A DNA stretch of 64,000 bases from JACMNW01 sp963708425 (GTDB lineage Bacteria; Pseudomonadota; Alphaproteobacteria; Rhodobacterales; Rhodobacteraceae), in the NCBI GenBank assembly GCA_963708425.1, contig OY970206.1, positions 3,596,001 through 3,660,000 of the forward strand. Reading direction: 5' to 3'. The notes under the pieces were generated by a model. It saw nothing but the letters and a program-made list of their open reading frames with translations. It was not told the DNA's origin and did not search any database. A program made the translations under genes and the position numbers. Positions 9,740 to 18,414 of the stretch are shown here, one piece after another (the stretch's first letter is position 1; every line of letters begins with the position of its first letter).

Positions 9740-10613
9740 CCGATTTGTCTGACCAGAGTTCCAGCCCGCCACAGATCAGCGGATCAATCGTCCTGATGGC
9801 TTTGGTGTCTTTGCCGACGTAATCCAGCTTGTGCAGGACAGTCTGAATTGCCGCGATCCGGGCGCGGCCTTTGTCATCGGAGCGGATGATTGTCCAAGGG
9901 GCGTCGTCAGTGTTTGACCGTGCCAGCGTTTCGGAAATGGCCTTGGTGTATTCATCCCATTTGCCAAGGCCATCGATATCTATCGAGGACAGTTTCCATT
10001 GTTTTAGCAGGTCTTTTTCGCGGTCGAGAAACCGTTTCAGCTGTGCGGCGCGGCCCACATTCAGCCACAGCTTCACAAGTGTAATACCATCATCTACAAG
10101 CATTTTTTCGAAGCTTGGCAGCTGGTGAAAGAAGTGTTCGCGCTGGTCCGGTTTGCAGAAGCCGAAGACGTGTTCGACGATGCCGCGATTGTACCAACTG
10201 CGGTCGAACAGCACGATTTCACCGGCGGCGGGAAGCCAGTCGACGTAGCGTTGAAAATACCATTGTGCGGCTTCGCGGTCTGAGGGTTTTGCCAGTGCAA
10301 CGATGTTGGCGACACGCGGATTCAGGTTTTCGCGCATCCGTTCGATAGCCCCACCTTTGCCTGCGGCATCGCGGCCTTCAAAGATGACAACGACGCGTTT
10401 TCCTGTGTTTTTCACATCCAGTTGCATACGGACCAACTGCATTTGCAGGGCTTCCATGTGGGCGTCGTAGTCTTTGCCCTTGATCTCTTCCCGGTACGGG
10501 AAAGAGTTGGACAGGATGTCGTCCTTGTCGGCCTTTTCAATCGCTTTGCGGACGGCCTTTGGGGCATCTTCTTTGAAGTAGCGGCTGATTGCGCCGTCGA
10601 AGGGCAAGTCCAT
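9732..10613 (-). CDS. ppk2: Polyphosphate kinase 2 (class I PPK2)
   Basis: 293 aa. PPK2 uses polyphosphate to phosphorylate nucleoside diphosphates (reversible). Walker A EGRDAAGKGG (residues 79-88), Walker B 'VLFDRSWYNR' (~134-143) and the lid region 'REHFFHQLPSFEKMLVDDGITLVKLWLNV' are all present. The ATG at 10613 follows AAAGGA with suitable spacing; an earlier in-frame ATG at 10622 sits directly against that site. It is upstream of, and overlaps, the TetR gene. Class I PPK2 often prefers GDP or ADP; which applies here cannot be read. Confidence 0.9.
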   Translation of the reverse strand: MDLPFDGAISRYFKEDAPKAVRKAIEKADKDDILSNSFPYREEIKGKDYDAHMEALQMQLVRMQLDVKNTGKRVVVIFEGRDAAGKGGAIERMRENLNPRVANIVALAKPSDREAAQWYFQRYVDWLPAAGEIVLFDRSWYNRGIVEHVFGFCKPDQREHFFHQLPSFEKMLVDDGITLVKLWLNVGRAAQLKRFLDREKDLLKQWKLSSIDIDGLGKWDEYTKAISETLARSNTDDAPWTIIRSDDKGRARIAAIQTVLHKLDYVGKDTKAIRTIDPLICGGLELWSDKSDD

Positions 10614-10716
10614 TTTAGGCATCCTTTGCTTGCGGTCTATGGGCCGAGACTTAGGGTGTGTTTTCCGTCTGCTATACGTATGACATTGGTACATACACCG
10701 TATGTTCAAGCCGAAC

Positions 10717-11685
10717 CTAACGCAATTGTGCCCGATCCGTGGCGCGGTCGATTGCTGCAATGACTGCGTCCGTGTGCGAATGGTGCGGCATATGACCTGC
10801 GCCTGCGATTACTGTCAGGATGGCGTTTGGCAGGATAGCAGATAGTGGGCGCGCGTGAACATTCAGCGGCACCGATTTATCAAGATCGCCATGCACCAGC
10901 TCGACGGGCAGGGTCAGGTCGGGATAAAGCAGGGCCATAGCAACAACCTGATCATAGAGCGTGTTCACCTGTTTGCCATTGGTGCTAAGGCTGGTTCGTC
11001 GCAGGGTCAGGCCCGAGCCGACAAATTGCTCATAGCCTGTTGGCACAGTGGCGGGGACAAAAATGCCGGTAACGCTTTTGTGCAGGTAGTCGTTGGTCAC
11101 GAAAGCGGTGAGCAGGGGCACCACGACTGTCGCGCCAACAGGATGGCCGGTAACCCGGTACAAGATATCAATCGTGCCGGGCCAGGGCAGCGTTGGGGCA
11201 GAGACCAGCACGATGGCTGCGGGTGGCAGGATGTCGGGTCGCAACGCCCAAGACATGACCACGGCACCGCCGTAGCTGTGGCCAAGAATAACCGGATCTC
11301 TGACGCCAATTTGTTTGGCTGCTGTTTGCAAGATGCGGGCTTGGGCGGCGAGGCTGACCTCGCCGTCCGGCAGCGGATCGGAGTAGCCGAAGCCGGGGCG
11401 ATCAAAGGTGATGACCCGGTAACGTGATGCAAGTTCATCGCGCAGTGCGAAGGTCATGTCGCGCAGATTGCCCAACGCCCCATGGATCAGGATCAGATCC
11501 GGGCCGTTGCCCGCGATTTCGTAGTGAACCTTGGTGCCACTGACAGTGACGAATTGGCCGGAGGCCGGATAGGCCGCTTCGGCAGCAGCCTCTCGCGCTG
11601 AGGCGCGATGATTTACATAAAAGCTTGCGCCCCCAAGCAAAGCGACGGCGGCAACGAGGTTAACTACCAATTTCGTTAAGGTCAT
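10717..11685 (-). CDS. Alpha/beta hydrolase with N-terminal membrane anchor
   Basis: 322 aa. Residues 1-24 are a hydrophobic anchor or uncleaved signal (LTKLVVNLVAAVALLGGASFYV), so the enzyme probably faces the periplasm. The hydrolase fold shows the oxyanion segment 'LILIHGALGN', nucleophile GHSYGGAV, acid in HGDLDKSVP and His in GAGHMPHH. It starts 26 nt inside metA's 3' end, so it is expressed with metA, although no biochemical link is evident. Resembles haloperoxidase/epoxide-hydrolase-like carboxylesterases; substrate unknown. Confidence 0.85.
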   Translation of the reverse strand: MTLTKLVVNLVAAVALLGGASFYVNHRASAREAAAEAAYPASGQFVTVSGTKVHYEIAGNGPDLILIHGALGNLRDMTFALRDELASRYRVITFDRPGFGYSDPLPDGEVSLAAQARILQTAAKQIGVRDPVILGHSYGGAVVMSWALRPDILPPAAIVLVSAPTLPWPGTIDILYRVTGHPVGATVVVPLLTAFVTNDYLHKSVTGIFVPATVPTGYEQFVGSGLTLRRTSLSTNGKQVNTLYDQVVAMALLYPDLTLPVELVHGDLDKSVPLNVHARPLSAILPNAILTVIAGAGHMPHHSHTDAVIAAIDRATDRAQLR

Positions 11686-12583
11686 AGGGTGTGGACTGAT
11701 AAATCTCGTTGATCCAGTTACCATATAGAAGGTGGGCGTGGCTTCGCCACCGGTTCAGCGGCGGCATCGCGGGATTGTCATCGGGATAGTAGTTCGAGGG
11801 CACGTTGATGGGCGTGCCGGCGGCGATGTCACGGTCGTATTCCAGCTTTAGCGTTTCGCTGTCATATTCGAAGTGGTTGAAAATATAAAGCGCGCGGTGG
11901 GCCGGGTCTTCGACGAGGCAGGGGCCGACTTCGTCTGAGCCAAGAAGAGTGGTCAGGCCCTTGGCGCGGTCGATCTCTTCTGCTTTCATTTCGGTCCAGC
12001 GCGAAACGGGGATGACGAAATCATCGGAAAACCCGCGCAGGTAGGGCGAGGTGGGGGCAAGGTTTTGGTGGCGGAAGCAGCCGAACGCCTTGGCGGGCAG
12101 CATGTGTTTTGGCACGCCGTGGAAGTGGTTGATCATCGCCATGCCGCCCCAGCAGACGCCGAAGGTCGAATGGACGTGGGTTTGCGTCCAGTCCATGACC
12201 TGCAGCAGTTCGGGCCAATAGGTGACGTCTTCGAAGGCCAGATGCTCGATTGGCGCACCGGTGATGATCAGGCCATCGAATTTTTCGCCGCTTGCCGCGA
12301 CCTCGGCGAAGGATTGGTAGAAGGCGGCCATATGTTCGGCGGCGGTGTTCTTGGTTTGATGTTCGGACATGCGGATCAGGTGCAGATCGATCTGCAGCGG
12401 GGTGGCTCCGATCAGCCGGGCGAATTGGTTTTCGGTTTGGATCTTCTTTGGCATCAGGTTCAGCAGAGCGATCCGCAGCGGGCGGATTTCTTGCGTGGCG
12501 GCCCGTTCTGGCGACATCACCATGACGCCTTCGTCCTTCAGGACGTTGAAGGCGGGCAGGGTGGTGGGCAGGGTAATGGGCAT
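11660..12583 (-). CDS. metA: MetA-type homoserine O-acyltransferase, predicted acetyl-CoA-using
   Basis: 307 aa. It activates homoserine for methionine synthesis through a class I glutamine amidotransferase-like fold. Catalytic Cys144 is in FGVCWGG, and 'KAFGCFRHQ' and 'HFEYD' carry the conserved His and Glu region. The specificity position (E. coli Gly111, Bacillus cereus Glu111) reads GAPIE, i.e. Glu113 here. This is the residue associated with acetyl-CoA rather than succinyl-CoA use, so it is predicted to act as an acetyltransferase despite the gene name. The ATPase gene lies 29 bp upstream and the hydrolase overlaps its 3' end. Confidence 0.93.
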   Translation of the reverse strand: MPITLPTTLPAFNVLKDEGVMVMSPERAATQEIRPLRIALLNLMPKKIQTENQFARLIGATPLQIDLHLIRMSEHQTKNTAAEHMAAFYQSFAEVAASGEKFDGLIITGAPIEHLAFEDVTYWPELLQVMDWTQTHVHSTFGVCWGGMAMINHFHGVPKHMLPAKAFGCFRHQNLAPTSPYLRGFSDDFVIPVSRWTEMKAEEIDRAKGLTTLLGSDEVGPCLVEDPAHRALYIFNHFEYDSETLKLEYDRDIAAGTPINVPSNYYPDDNPAMPPLNRWRSHAHLLYGNWINEIYQSTPYDLNEIGS

Positions 12584-12612
12584 TTGGGCGATCCTGATAG
12601 GGAGCGTGGTAT

Positions 12613-13485
12613 CTAGCGAATGGCGGTGCGGCTATCAATGGCGGTGGCGATCAGGTTTTCGAAGTCTTGCGCGGAGGCAACCTTGCGCACCTGTTCGGCA
12701 GTGACGCTGATGCCCCAGTTTTTGGCCATGGCGGCGTAACGGGGTTGGCGATGGGCAAGCGCGCGGGCGTAGGTCCAGCGCACGAAGGCGTCGGGATCGA
12801 CTTGGGCGGGGGTAAGGGCGTTCTGCGACAGGTAGTCAGCCCAGGCTTTTTGCAGGAATTCGGGTTGGTAATACATCGGCTTTGGGGCGCGGTCGAAGCG
12901 GGCGATCAGTTCAGCCGTGTGGGCATCGGAGCCTTCGATCCAGACCAGCAGCATGTGGTTGGTCAGCGTGGTCAGGACGGGATCGTCGGGGTCGTCGGGA
13001 TTGACGACTTCGCAGATGGAGCCGCCTGAATCGCAGATGAAATGCGGGTAGCCGTAAAGCGCGCGCGCGCGGCTGATAAAGCGGGGCGTATCCAGCAGGG
13101 CGGCCAGTTCGGCATCGCGGTGCTGGGTCTGGCGGTGCAGGTATTCGTCGAACGGCAGGCCACCCTTGGCGGGATCACCCGGTTTGCCAAGGTAGGTGGA
13201 CAGGGGGGCCAGGTTGTCGAAGGTGATGTTCGACGAGATGTAGACGGAATCCGTCATCAGAAGATCGCGCAGCAGGGGGACTTTCATCGCTTCGCGCTTG
13301 AAGTTGTCGGCGATGAATTCACCCATGTAGCGGGTGCCAATGCGGTAATCGACGGAATAGTGAAACCAGCCGCCGGCATCACGCAATTGGTTGGCGAGGT
13401 GGGTTTTGCCAAGGCCGGACATGCCGAACAGCAAGACGTGCTTGGCGGGGGAGGCGCGGAAGTCTTGGCTGGAGATAAGGATCAT
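12613..13485 (-). CDS. P-loop ATPase of unknown role
   Basis: 290 aa. A Walker A motif (GMSGLGKTHL, residues 21-30) follows a short beta strand (KHVLLF). No AAA+ Walker B or sensor motifs are obvious, and the rest does not match a family I can name. Later regions include 'VWIEGSDAHTAELIARFDRAPKPMYY', which looks kinase-like (NMP-kinase type LID). It may be a nucleotide or small-molecule kinase rather than a motor ATPase; that is inference. It is the first gene of a likely operon with metA and the hydrolase. Confidence 0.7.
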   Translation of the reverse strand: MILISSQDFRASPAKHVLLFGMSGLGKTHLANQLRDAGGWFHYSVDYRIGTRYMGEFIADNFKREAMKVPLLRDLLMTDSVYISSNITFDNLAPLSTYLGKPGDPAKGGLPFDEYLHRQTQHRDAELAALLDTPRFISRARALYGYPHFICDSGGSICEVVNPDDPDDPVLTTLTNHMLLVWIEGSDAHTAELIARFDRAPKPMYYQPEFLQKAWADYLSQNALTPAQVDPDAFVRWTYARALAHRQPRYAAMAKNWGISVTAEQVRKVASAQDFENLIATAIDSRTAIR

Positions 13486-13595
13486 CGGGCTGCCCTTGCT
13501 GCGGAACTTGGTTGTTAGCGGGGCTGGCTGCGGAATTCACCTGAAAACTGGGGCGGGGGTGATTTTGGTGGCGGCGTTGTGGCGCGTGGGCAATG

Positions 13596-13621
13596 AAAAA
13601 CCCCGCACGGGTGGCGGGGTT
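13596..13621 (-). terminator. Intrinsic terminator of the FadL-type gene
   Basis: Read on the minus strand, AACCCCGC (13621-13614) pairs with GCGGGGTT (13606-13599) across a 7-nt loop and is followed by a T run (13600-13596). It lies 28 bp past the stop of the outer-membrane protein gene. Confidence 0.85.
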
Positions 13622-13649
13622 GATCAGGTTGGGTTTGGTCGGGTTGGGA

Positions 13650-14738
13650 CTAGAAGCTGAAGCTGATTTTAAGGCCGAAGCCCAATGCCGAGTTGTCGGT
13701 GAAGTTTGCCGACGGGGCCAGACCGGGAAGTTGTGGCTGCGCATCGCCGATTTCGACGTAACGAACACCACCGGTGATTTTCATGTTGTCTTTGGTGTAG
13801 GTGGCGCCAACGCCGATGGATTTCTGTCCGTCAGCAGGCCCTAGGTTTGACGAAAACCCGCCGATTGGCTTTTCGTAACCCAGGGTAACGGCGGCAGACC
13901 AGTTTTCGCTGAATTTGCGCCCGATACCCAACGTATAGGTGGTGTAGTCGCCATTGTACGAAACGAGCGGTGTTGTTGGTGGATAAGCCGGGGGATCAAT
14001 GATGAATGAGCTCCAGTCAACCCAACGGATTGAACCGAACAGCAACGTGTCTTTTGCGATGCCGGACTGAAATTCGAGGTTAACCGATTTTGGTGTTGTA
14101 ATTGGAGTTGTTCCGACCGACGCACCAAGCAGGCTGCTTTCAGATGTATCCAACGAGTGTTTGACTTCGGAATTGTAGGTCAGCGCAACGCGAAGGGCGA
14201 TTTCGGGCTTCTCATATGCAACGCCGACCAGATAGCCAACGCCGGCATCTGTTTCGCCGACGGCCGAGTAACCGGCAACGAACGGCACAGAGGCCTCTGC
14301 GGCGAAGGTTTGATAGCGAAGGCCAGCCAGAAAACTGACATTAGACGGAAGCGTATACTTGCCAACGAAGGTTAGGGCGGTGGTTTTCAACTCTGCCGTG
14401 GTCCCTTGGGCGTAGTAGCCTGTACCGGCTGGATAGTCGACATTCGCACCGAAGGGTTGATCGAATATCAAGGCGACATCAATGTTCTCGCTCAGGTTGG
14501 TTTTTACAGCCATGCCGAGTTGGAAATAGTCGCCAGTCATGTCACCCGAGGTTGCGCCACCCGCCAATGCAACGGCCGTTCCCGAAACATTTGGCGACAC
14601 CGAACCGAATGAAAGTTCGACGTAATCGCCCTTTTCGAAAATTGCGCCTATAGACTGCCCCGACCGGTCGATCCCGCCTGCCATGGCGCTGCCAGCACAG
14701 AGTGCGAGTATGCAGGCGCTGCTCAAGTATGTTTTCAT
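13650..14738 (-). CDS. OmpP1/FadL/TodX-family outer-membrane transporter
   Basis: 362 aa. The N-terminal signal peptide (MKTYLSSACILALCAGSAMAGG) is followed by 'GIDRSGQSIGAIFEKGDYVELSFGSV', the FadL/OmpP1-type beginning. A series of amphipathic beta strands leads to a C-terminal aromatic strand (ALGFGLKISFSF). It is shorter than E. coli FadL (~420 aa), as is common in Rhodobacterales. Family members take up long-chain fatty acids or hydrophobic aromatics through the outer membrane. The start at 14738 is chosen for the signal peptide and the nearby GAGGA. It has its own terminator, so it is monocistronic. Confidence 0.88.
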   Translation of the reverse strand: MKTYLSSACILALCAGSAMAGGIDRSGQSIGAIFEKGDYVELSFGSVSPNVSGTAVALAGGATSGDMTGDYFQLGMAVKTNLSENIDVALIFDQPFGANVDYPAGTGYYAQGTTAELKTTALTFVGKYTLPSNVSFLAGLRYQTFAAEASVPFVAGYSAVGETDAGVGYLVGVAYEKPEIALRVALTYNSEVKHSLDTSESSLLGASVGTTPITTPKSVNLEFQSGIAKDTLLFGSIRWVDWSSFIIDPPAYPPTTPLVSYNGDYTTYTLGIGRKFSENWSAAVTLGYEKPIGGFSSNLGPADGQKSIGVGATYTKDNMKITGGVRYVEIGDAQPQLPGLAPSANFTDNSALGFGLKISFSF

Positions 14739-15211
14739 TGTCCTCATCCCTTCGGGCAATTTTATTGCTTGAAATTAGGGTACGTCTGGTTGGCGAATCG
14801 GTCAATCAATGACGCGACGTCACGAAATTGTCATTCAGCGTTTGTTGCAACTTCGCCGGTTTTGGGGGCGCGGATGATGCAGACACAGCATTTAGCTGGG
14901 GCTGCCAATTTGGTTGCGGCGAGTAGAGTTGGCTACACTAAGGGACGAATTGTGCCGCAGGCCATTCTGTTCTGCTTAAAAACACTGTGGTTTTCGCGGC
15001 GTTGCTTGGCCTTTGCCCGCCGCTTCTGACCAATTGGTTAAAGGAAATTACCAAAACTGCAAAATTTATGCAGACAGGTCTGCCAGATGCCAGTTAGCGT
15101 TACGGCAGGTGCAGAATAGTCTTGTTTCTTGTGTTCAAGCCTCTACCTAAGGATGCAGGTCGCGACAGACGGCCACCAACATAAGTCGGGAGGTCGACTC
15201 TGGGAGCTTTC
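14739..15211. other. Long intergenic region between the FadL-type gene and the TRAP operon
   Basis: About 470 bp without a convincing gene on either strand. Short frames here have no ribosome site and unremarkable composition. It must hold the divergent promoters of the minus-strand porin and the plus-strand TRAP operon. The only distinct site I see is the palindrome at 15029-15038. Confidence 0.6.
15029..15038. promoter_or_regulatory. Candidate operator upstream of the TRAP operon
   Basis: ACCAATTGGT is a perfect 10-bp palindrome within TGACCAATTGGTTAA. Dyads of the type TGGT/ACCA are typical of FadR-subfamily GntR repressors, which often control TRAP transporter operons. No GntR gene is adjacent, so the assignment is inference. 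Confidence 0.35.
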
Positions 15212-15238
15212 ATAAGCCTGTCTGGTGTTATTGACCGG

Positions 15239-15739
15239 GTGAACAGAGCATTCGCGATTGTCGCGGCTATACTGGTGTTCACGAGTTGTATGATCAGCGC
15301 CGGAAACGCCGGCTCGCGTTATTTGCTGAGCATCAGTTCGAACGCATGGCTGGAGATTCAGTGGCAGATGTTTTCGGGCATCTTCCTGCTGGGTGCGCCT
15401 TATGTGCTGAAGCTGAACGAGCATGTGCGGGTGGATATCATCTATGGGGGCAGGTCGAACCGCACCAAGCTGTGGATCGACGTGTTCGGGATCATCTTCT
15501 TTCTGTTCCCGGCGACGGCGGTGATGGCCTACATGGGCTTTGGATTTTTCGAAACGAGCTATGTTCGTGGCGAGATGTCTTCGAACGCTGGCGGATTGCC
15601 GTTATGGCCAGTGAAACTGCTGCTGCCTCTGGGCTTTGTATTGCTGTTTTTGCAAGGCATATCAGAGCTGATCAAGCGGATCGCGGCGCTGCAAGGTGAC
15701 GACACAATGGCCGTTACCTACGAAAAGCCGCTTCAATGA
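15239..15739 (+). CDS. TRAP transporter small permease (DctQ type)
   Basis: 166 aa with four membrane segments ('AFAIVAAILVFTSCMISAG', 'WLEIQWQMFSGIFLLGAPYVL', 'WIDVFGIIFFLFPATAVMAYM', 'VKLLLPLGFVLLFLQGI') and the DctQ signature 'NEHVRVDIIYG'. It forms the membrane complex with the following DctM subunit. The GTG at 15239 lacks a ribosome site. The frame stays open for nine more codons to an ATA at 15212 that has GGGAG 5 nt upstream, so the true N-terminus is probably ISLSGVIDR-longer, through a rare start or a base error. Confidence 0.9.
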   Translation: MNRAFAIVAAILVFTSCMISAGNAGSRYLLSISSNAWLEIQWQMFSGIFLLGAPYVLKLNEHVRVDIIYGGRSNRTKLWIDVFGIIFFLFPATAVMAYMGFGFFETSYVRGEMSSNAGGLPLWPVKLLLPLGFVLLFLQGISELIKRIAALQGDDTMAVTYEKPLQ

Positions 15740-15764
15740 CATCCCGCAAAGCCGAGGTCGCCTA

Positions 15765-17183
15765 ATGCTGGAATACGGATTGATGGCCCCCGCGATGTTC
15801 GCCGGGCTGGTTGTTTTCATGCTGATCGGGTTTCCGGTAGCCTTTTCGCTTGCAGCACTTGGCCTTAGCTTTGGGATGCTGGCGATCGAAGTTGGCTATT
15901 TCGATTTTTCCTTCATGCAAGCAATGCCTTACCGGGTGTTTGGCATCATGTCGAACGACCTGCTGCTGTCTATTCCGTTCTTCACCTTCATGGGGGTGAT
16001 TCTGGAACGAAGTGGGTTGGCGGAAGATTTGTTGGAGGGCGTCGGGCAGGCGTTCGGGGCTGTTCCGGGGGGCCTTGCCTATGCGGTGATCTTTGTGGGG
16101 GCCATTCTTGGAGCGATCACCGGCACGGTCGCGGCAAGTGTGATTGCGATGGGCATGATATCGCTGCCGATCATGTTGAAATATGGCTATGACATGAAAA
16201 TCGGTACCGGGGTGATTGCCGCCTCGGGGACGATCACGCAGGTTATTCCGCCAAGTCTGGTGCTGATCATTTTGGCCGACCAGTTGGGCGTGCCGGTTGG
16301 CGATATGTATCTGGGTGCGTTTGGGCCGTCGGTTCTGCAAATCGTGCTTTTCACCGCATTCATCTTTTTGGTGGCGACGTTCCAGCCGCACAAGGTGCCC
16401 GCGCTGCCGCCGGAGGCGCGCACGCTGCATGGTTGGGCGCTGGCTTCAAAAGTGGCATGGGGCATGATCCCGTCACTGGTGTTGATCTTTCTGGTGTTGG
16501 GCACGATCTTCATGGGGCTTGCAACGCCGACCGAGGCGGGCGCTATGGGCGCCGTCGGCGCGATGGTGCTGGCCGTGCTGCACCGGCGATTTAGCACTGC
16601 ATTGTTGTGGTCGGCGATGGATCAGACCATGCGCATCACGGCCATGGTGATCTTCATCCTGATTGGGGCGACGGTGTTTTCGCTGGTGTTCCAAGGCGTC
16701 AACGGGGGGCGTTGGATCGAACATCTGCTGTCTGGCATACCGGGCGGGCAGCTCGGGTTTCTGATCTTTGTCAATCTCTTCATCTTCTTTCTGGCGTTCT
16801 TCCTCGATTTCTTCGAGATCGTCTTTATCGTGGTGCCAATGCTGGTACCCGCGGCAGAGGCGCTGGATATCAATCTGGTCTGGTTTGGCGTGTTGCTGTG
16901 CGTGAACATGCAGACCAGTTTCATGCACCCGCCGTTCGGGTTCGCGCTGTTCTATCTACGGGGGATTGCGCCGCCCGAGGTGAAAAGCCGCGACATCTAT
17001 CTTGGGTCAATTCCATGGATCGGGTTGCAGCTGATTCTGGTGGCCGTGCTGATTTTCTGGCCAGAATCAGTGACCTATTGGTTGGGGCAAGATGTGCTGC
17101 TGGATGATGCCACGGTCGGCACCACGCTGGACGGGCTGTTCATGCCGGAACTGGAAATACCCACGCTTGATCTGGGTAACTGA
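15765..17183 (+). CDS. TRAP transporter large permease (DctM type)
   Basis: 472 aa, about 12 hydrophobic segments, IT superfamily. The DctM hallmarks 'GAITGTVAASVIAMGMISLPIMLKYGYDMKIGTGVIAASGTITQVIPPSLVLIILAD' and 'MGLATPTEAGAMGAVGAMVLA' are present; the C-terminal half contains the second repeat ('MHPPFGFALFYLRGIAPPEV'). This is the ion-coupled transport subunit. The start at 15765 is preferred: GAGG lies 7 nt upstream and it begins MLEYGLMAP. The frame is open further back but only overlaps the upstream gene. Confidence 0.93.
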   Translation: MLEYGLMAPAMFAGLVVFMLIGFPVAFSLAALGLSFGMLAIEVGYFDFSFMQAMPYRVFGIMSNDLLLSIPFFTFMGVILERSGLAEDLLEGVGQAFGAVPGGLAYAVIFVGAILGAITGTVAASVIAMGMISLPIMLKYGYDMKIGTGVIAASGTITQVIPPSLVLIILADQLGVPVGDMYLGAFGPSVLQIVLFTAFIFLVATFQPHKVPALPPEARTLHGWALASKVAWGMIPSLVLIFLVLGTIFMGLATPTEAGAMGAVGAMVLAVLHRRFSTALLWSAMDQTMRITAMVIFILIGATVFSLVFQGVNGGRWIEHLLSGIPGGQLGFLIFVNLFIFFLAFFLDFFEIVFIVVPMLVPAAEALDINLVWFGVLLCVNMQTSFMHPPFGFALFYLRGIAPPEVKSRDIYLGSIPWIGLQLILVAVLIFWPESVTYWLGQDVLLDDATVGTTLDGLFMPELEIPTLDLGN

Positions 17184-17211
17184 GACGACAAATCCAAAGG
17201 GAGAATGACCA

Positions 17212-18303
17212 ATGAAGAGACGGAATTTTCTGACCACCGCAACGATTGGTGCCGCTGCAGGGGCACTTGCCACACCAGCACTGGCGGAATCGCATGCGAC
17301 CAAAGTGGCATGGCGGCTGACCTCGGGGTTTCCGAAGTCGCTGGATACCATTTACGGCGCGGCGGAAACCTTTGCGGCGGCCGTGAAGGACGCGACCAAC
17401 GGCAATTTCGAAATTCAGTGCTTCCCAGCGGGCGAAATTGTGCCGATGCCAGAGGCATCAGACGCCGTGGCATCGGGTGTGGTCGAGATGACGCATACCG
17501 CGTCTTACTATTACTGGGGCAAGGACGCGACTTTTGCGCTTGGCACCGCCCTGCCTTTCGGGCTGAACGCGCGCGGCATCAACGCGTGGTACTACCATGG
17601 CGGCGGCATCGATTTGATGAACGGCTTTTATGCCAAGCAAAACCTGATCGCGTTCCCCGGTGGTAATACCGGCGCGCAGATGGGCGGTTGGTGGCGCAAA
17701 GAAATCAACTCGGTTGCCGATCTGGCCGGGGTGAAGATGCGCATTGGCGGTATGGGCGGCAAGATAATGGAAGCCCTTGGCGTGGTACCGCAGCAAATTC
17801 CGGGTGGCGATATTTACCCGGCACTGGAGCGGGGCACGATTGATGCAGCCGAATGGGTTGGTCCGTATGACGATGAAAAGCTGGGGCTGAACAAGGTGGC
17901 ACCGTATTACTACTATCCCGGATTCTGGGAAGGTGGGCCGGCGCTGTCGTTCATGATCAATCTGGAAAAGTGGAACAGCCTGACGCCGGATTATCAGTCG
18001 ATCGTCAAGACGGCGGCGGCGATGGCGAATGTGGACATGCTGGCTAAATACGACGCGAAGAACCCGGCAGCGCTACGCAGTCTGGTGGCGGGCGGGGCGC
18101 AACTGCGGCCCTATCCAAAGGACGTGATGGAAGCGGCATTGGTGGTGGCGAACAAGCTTTACGCTGAAATCGCCGCGACAAACGCCGACTTCGCGACGAT
18201 CTGGGCGCATCAGGAAGCGTTCCGCAACGAGGCGAATTTGTGGAACCAGGTGGCGGAATACACCTTTGACACATTCCAGATATCGAACCGTCCGAAGGCG
18301 TGA
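17212..18303 (+). CDS. TRAP transporter substrate-binding protein, TakP-like
   Basis: 363 aa periplasmic DctP-type receptor. The N-terminus has a twin-arginine motif (RRNFLTT) and a signal peptide ending near ALAES. It closely follows TakP (2-oxoacid binding) of Rhodobacter sphaeroides: 'WRLTSGFPKSLDTIYGAAE', 'YYYWGKDATFALGTALPFGLNARGINAW', GNTGAQMGGWWRKEI, the carboxylate-binding Arg in MRIGGMGGK, and AAEWVGPYDDEKLG, which carries sodium-ligand residues in TakP. It therefore probably delivers 2-oxoacids such as pyruvate to the upstream permeases. It is the last gene of the operon and is followed by a terminator. Confidence 0.9.
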   Translation: MKRRNFLTTATIGAAAGALATPALAESHATKVAWRLTSGFPKSLDTIYGAAETFAAAVKDATNGNFEIQCFPAGEIVPMPEASDAVASGVVEMTHTASYYYWGKDATFALGTALPFGLNARGINAWYYHGGGIDLMNGFYAKQNLIAFPGGNTGAQMGGWWRKEINSVADLAGVKMRIGGMGGKIMEALGVVPQQIPGGDIYPALERGTIDAAEWVGPYDDEKLGLNKVAPYYYYPGFWEGGPALSFMINLEKWNSLTPDYQSIVKTAAAMANVDMLAKYDAKNPAALRSLVAGGAQLRPYPKDVMEAALVVANKLYAEIAATNADFATIWAHQEAFRNEANLWNQVAEYTFDTFQISNRPKA

Positions 18304-18324
18304 TTTGCTCTAGTATGTAGGGGG

Positions 18325-18356
18325 AGGGCGGGCCGGTTGGCCCGCCCTTGTCGTTT
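18325..18356 (+). terminator. Intrinsic terminator of the TRAP operon
   Basis: A 10-bp perfect stem, AGGGCGGGCC (18325-18334) with GGCCCGCCCT (18339-18348), has a 4-nt loop and is followed by a T-rich tail. It separates the TRAP operon from the LtrA-like gene. Confidence 0.85.
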
Positions 18357-18414
18357 TGTTGCAACTGGCCGGCGCTTTGCTATCGTCTATCGCAAGCATC
18401 GGGGGGTACGGGGC

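Noticed and set aside
12584..12612. SAM-II riboswitch in front of metA, common in alphaproteobacteria
   Set aside because: Only 29 bp separate the ATPase stop from metA, too short. The gap upstream of the ATPase holds just the FadL terminator and no SAM-II-like core that I can recognise.
14769..15029. 86-codon open frame in the FadL/TRAP gap
   Set aside because: No ribosome site, no recognisable motif, and it sits in the region expected to hold two divergent promoters.
18337..18414. Longer N-terminus for the LtrA-like protein
   Set aside because: It would begin inside the TRAP terminator hairpin, and the extra residues are not family-like. GTG 18415 has a G-rich site and leads directly into the LtrA signature.
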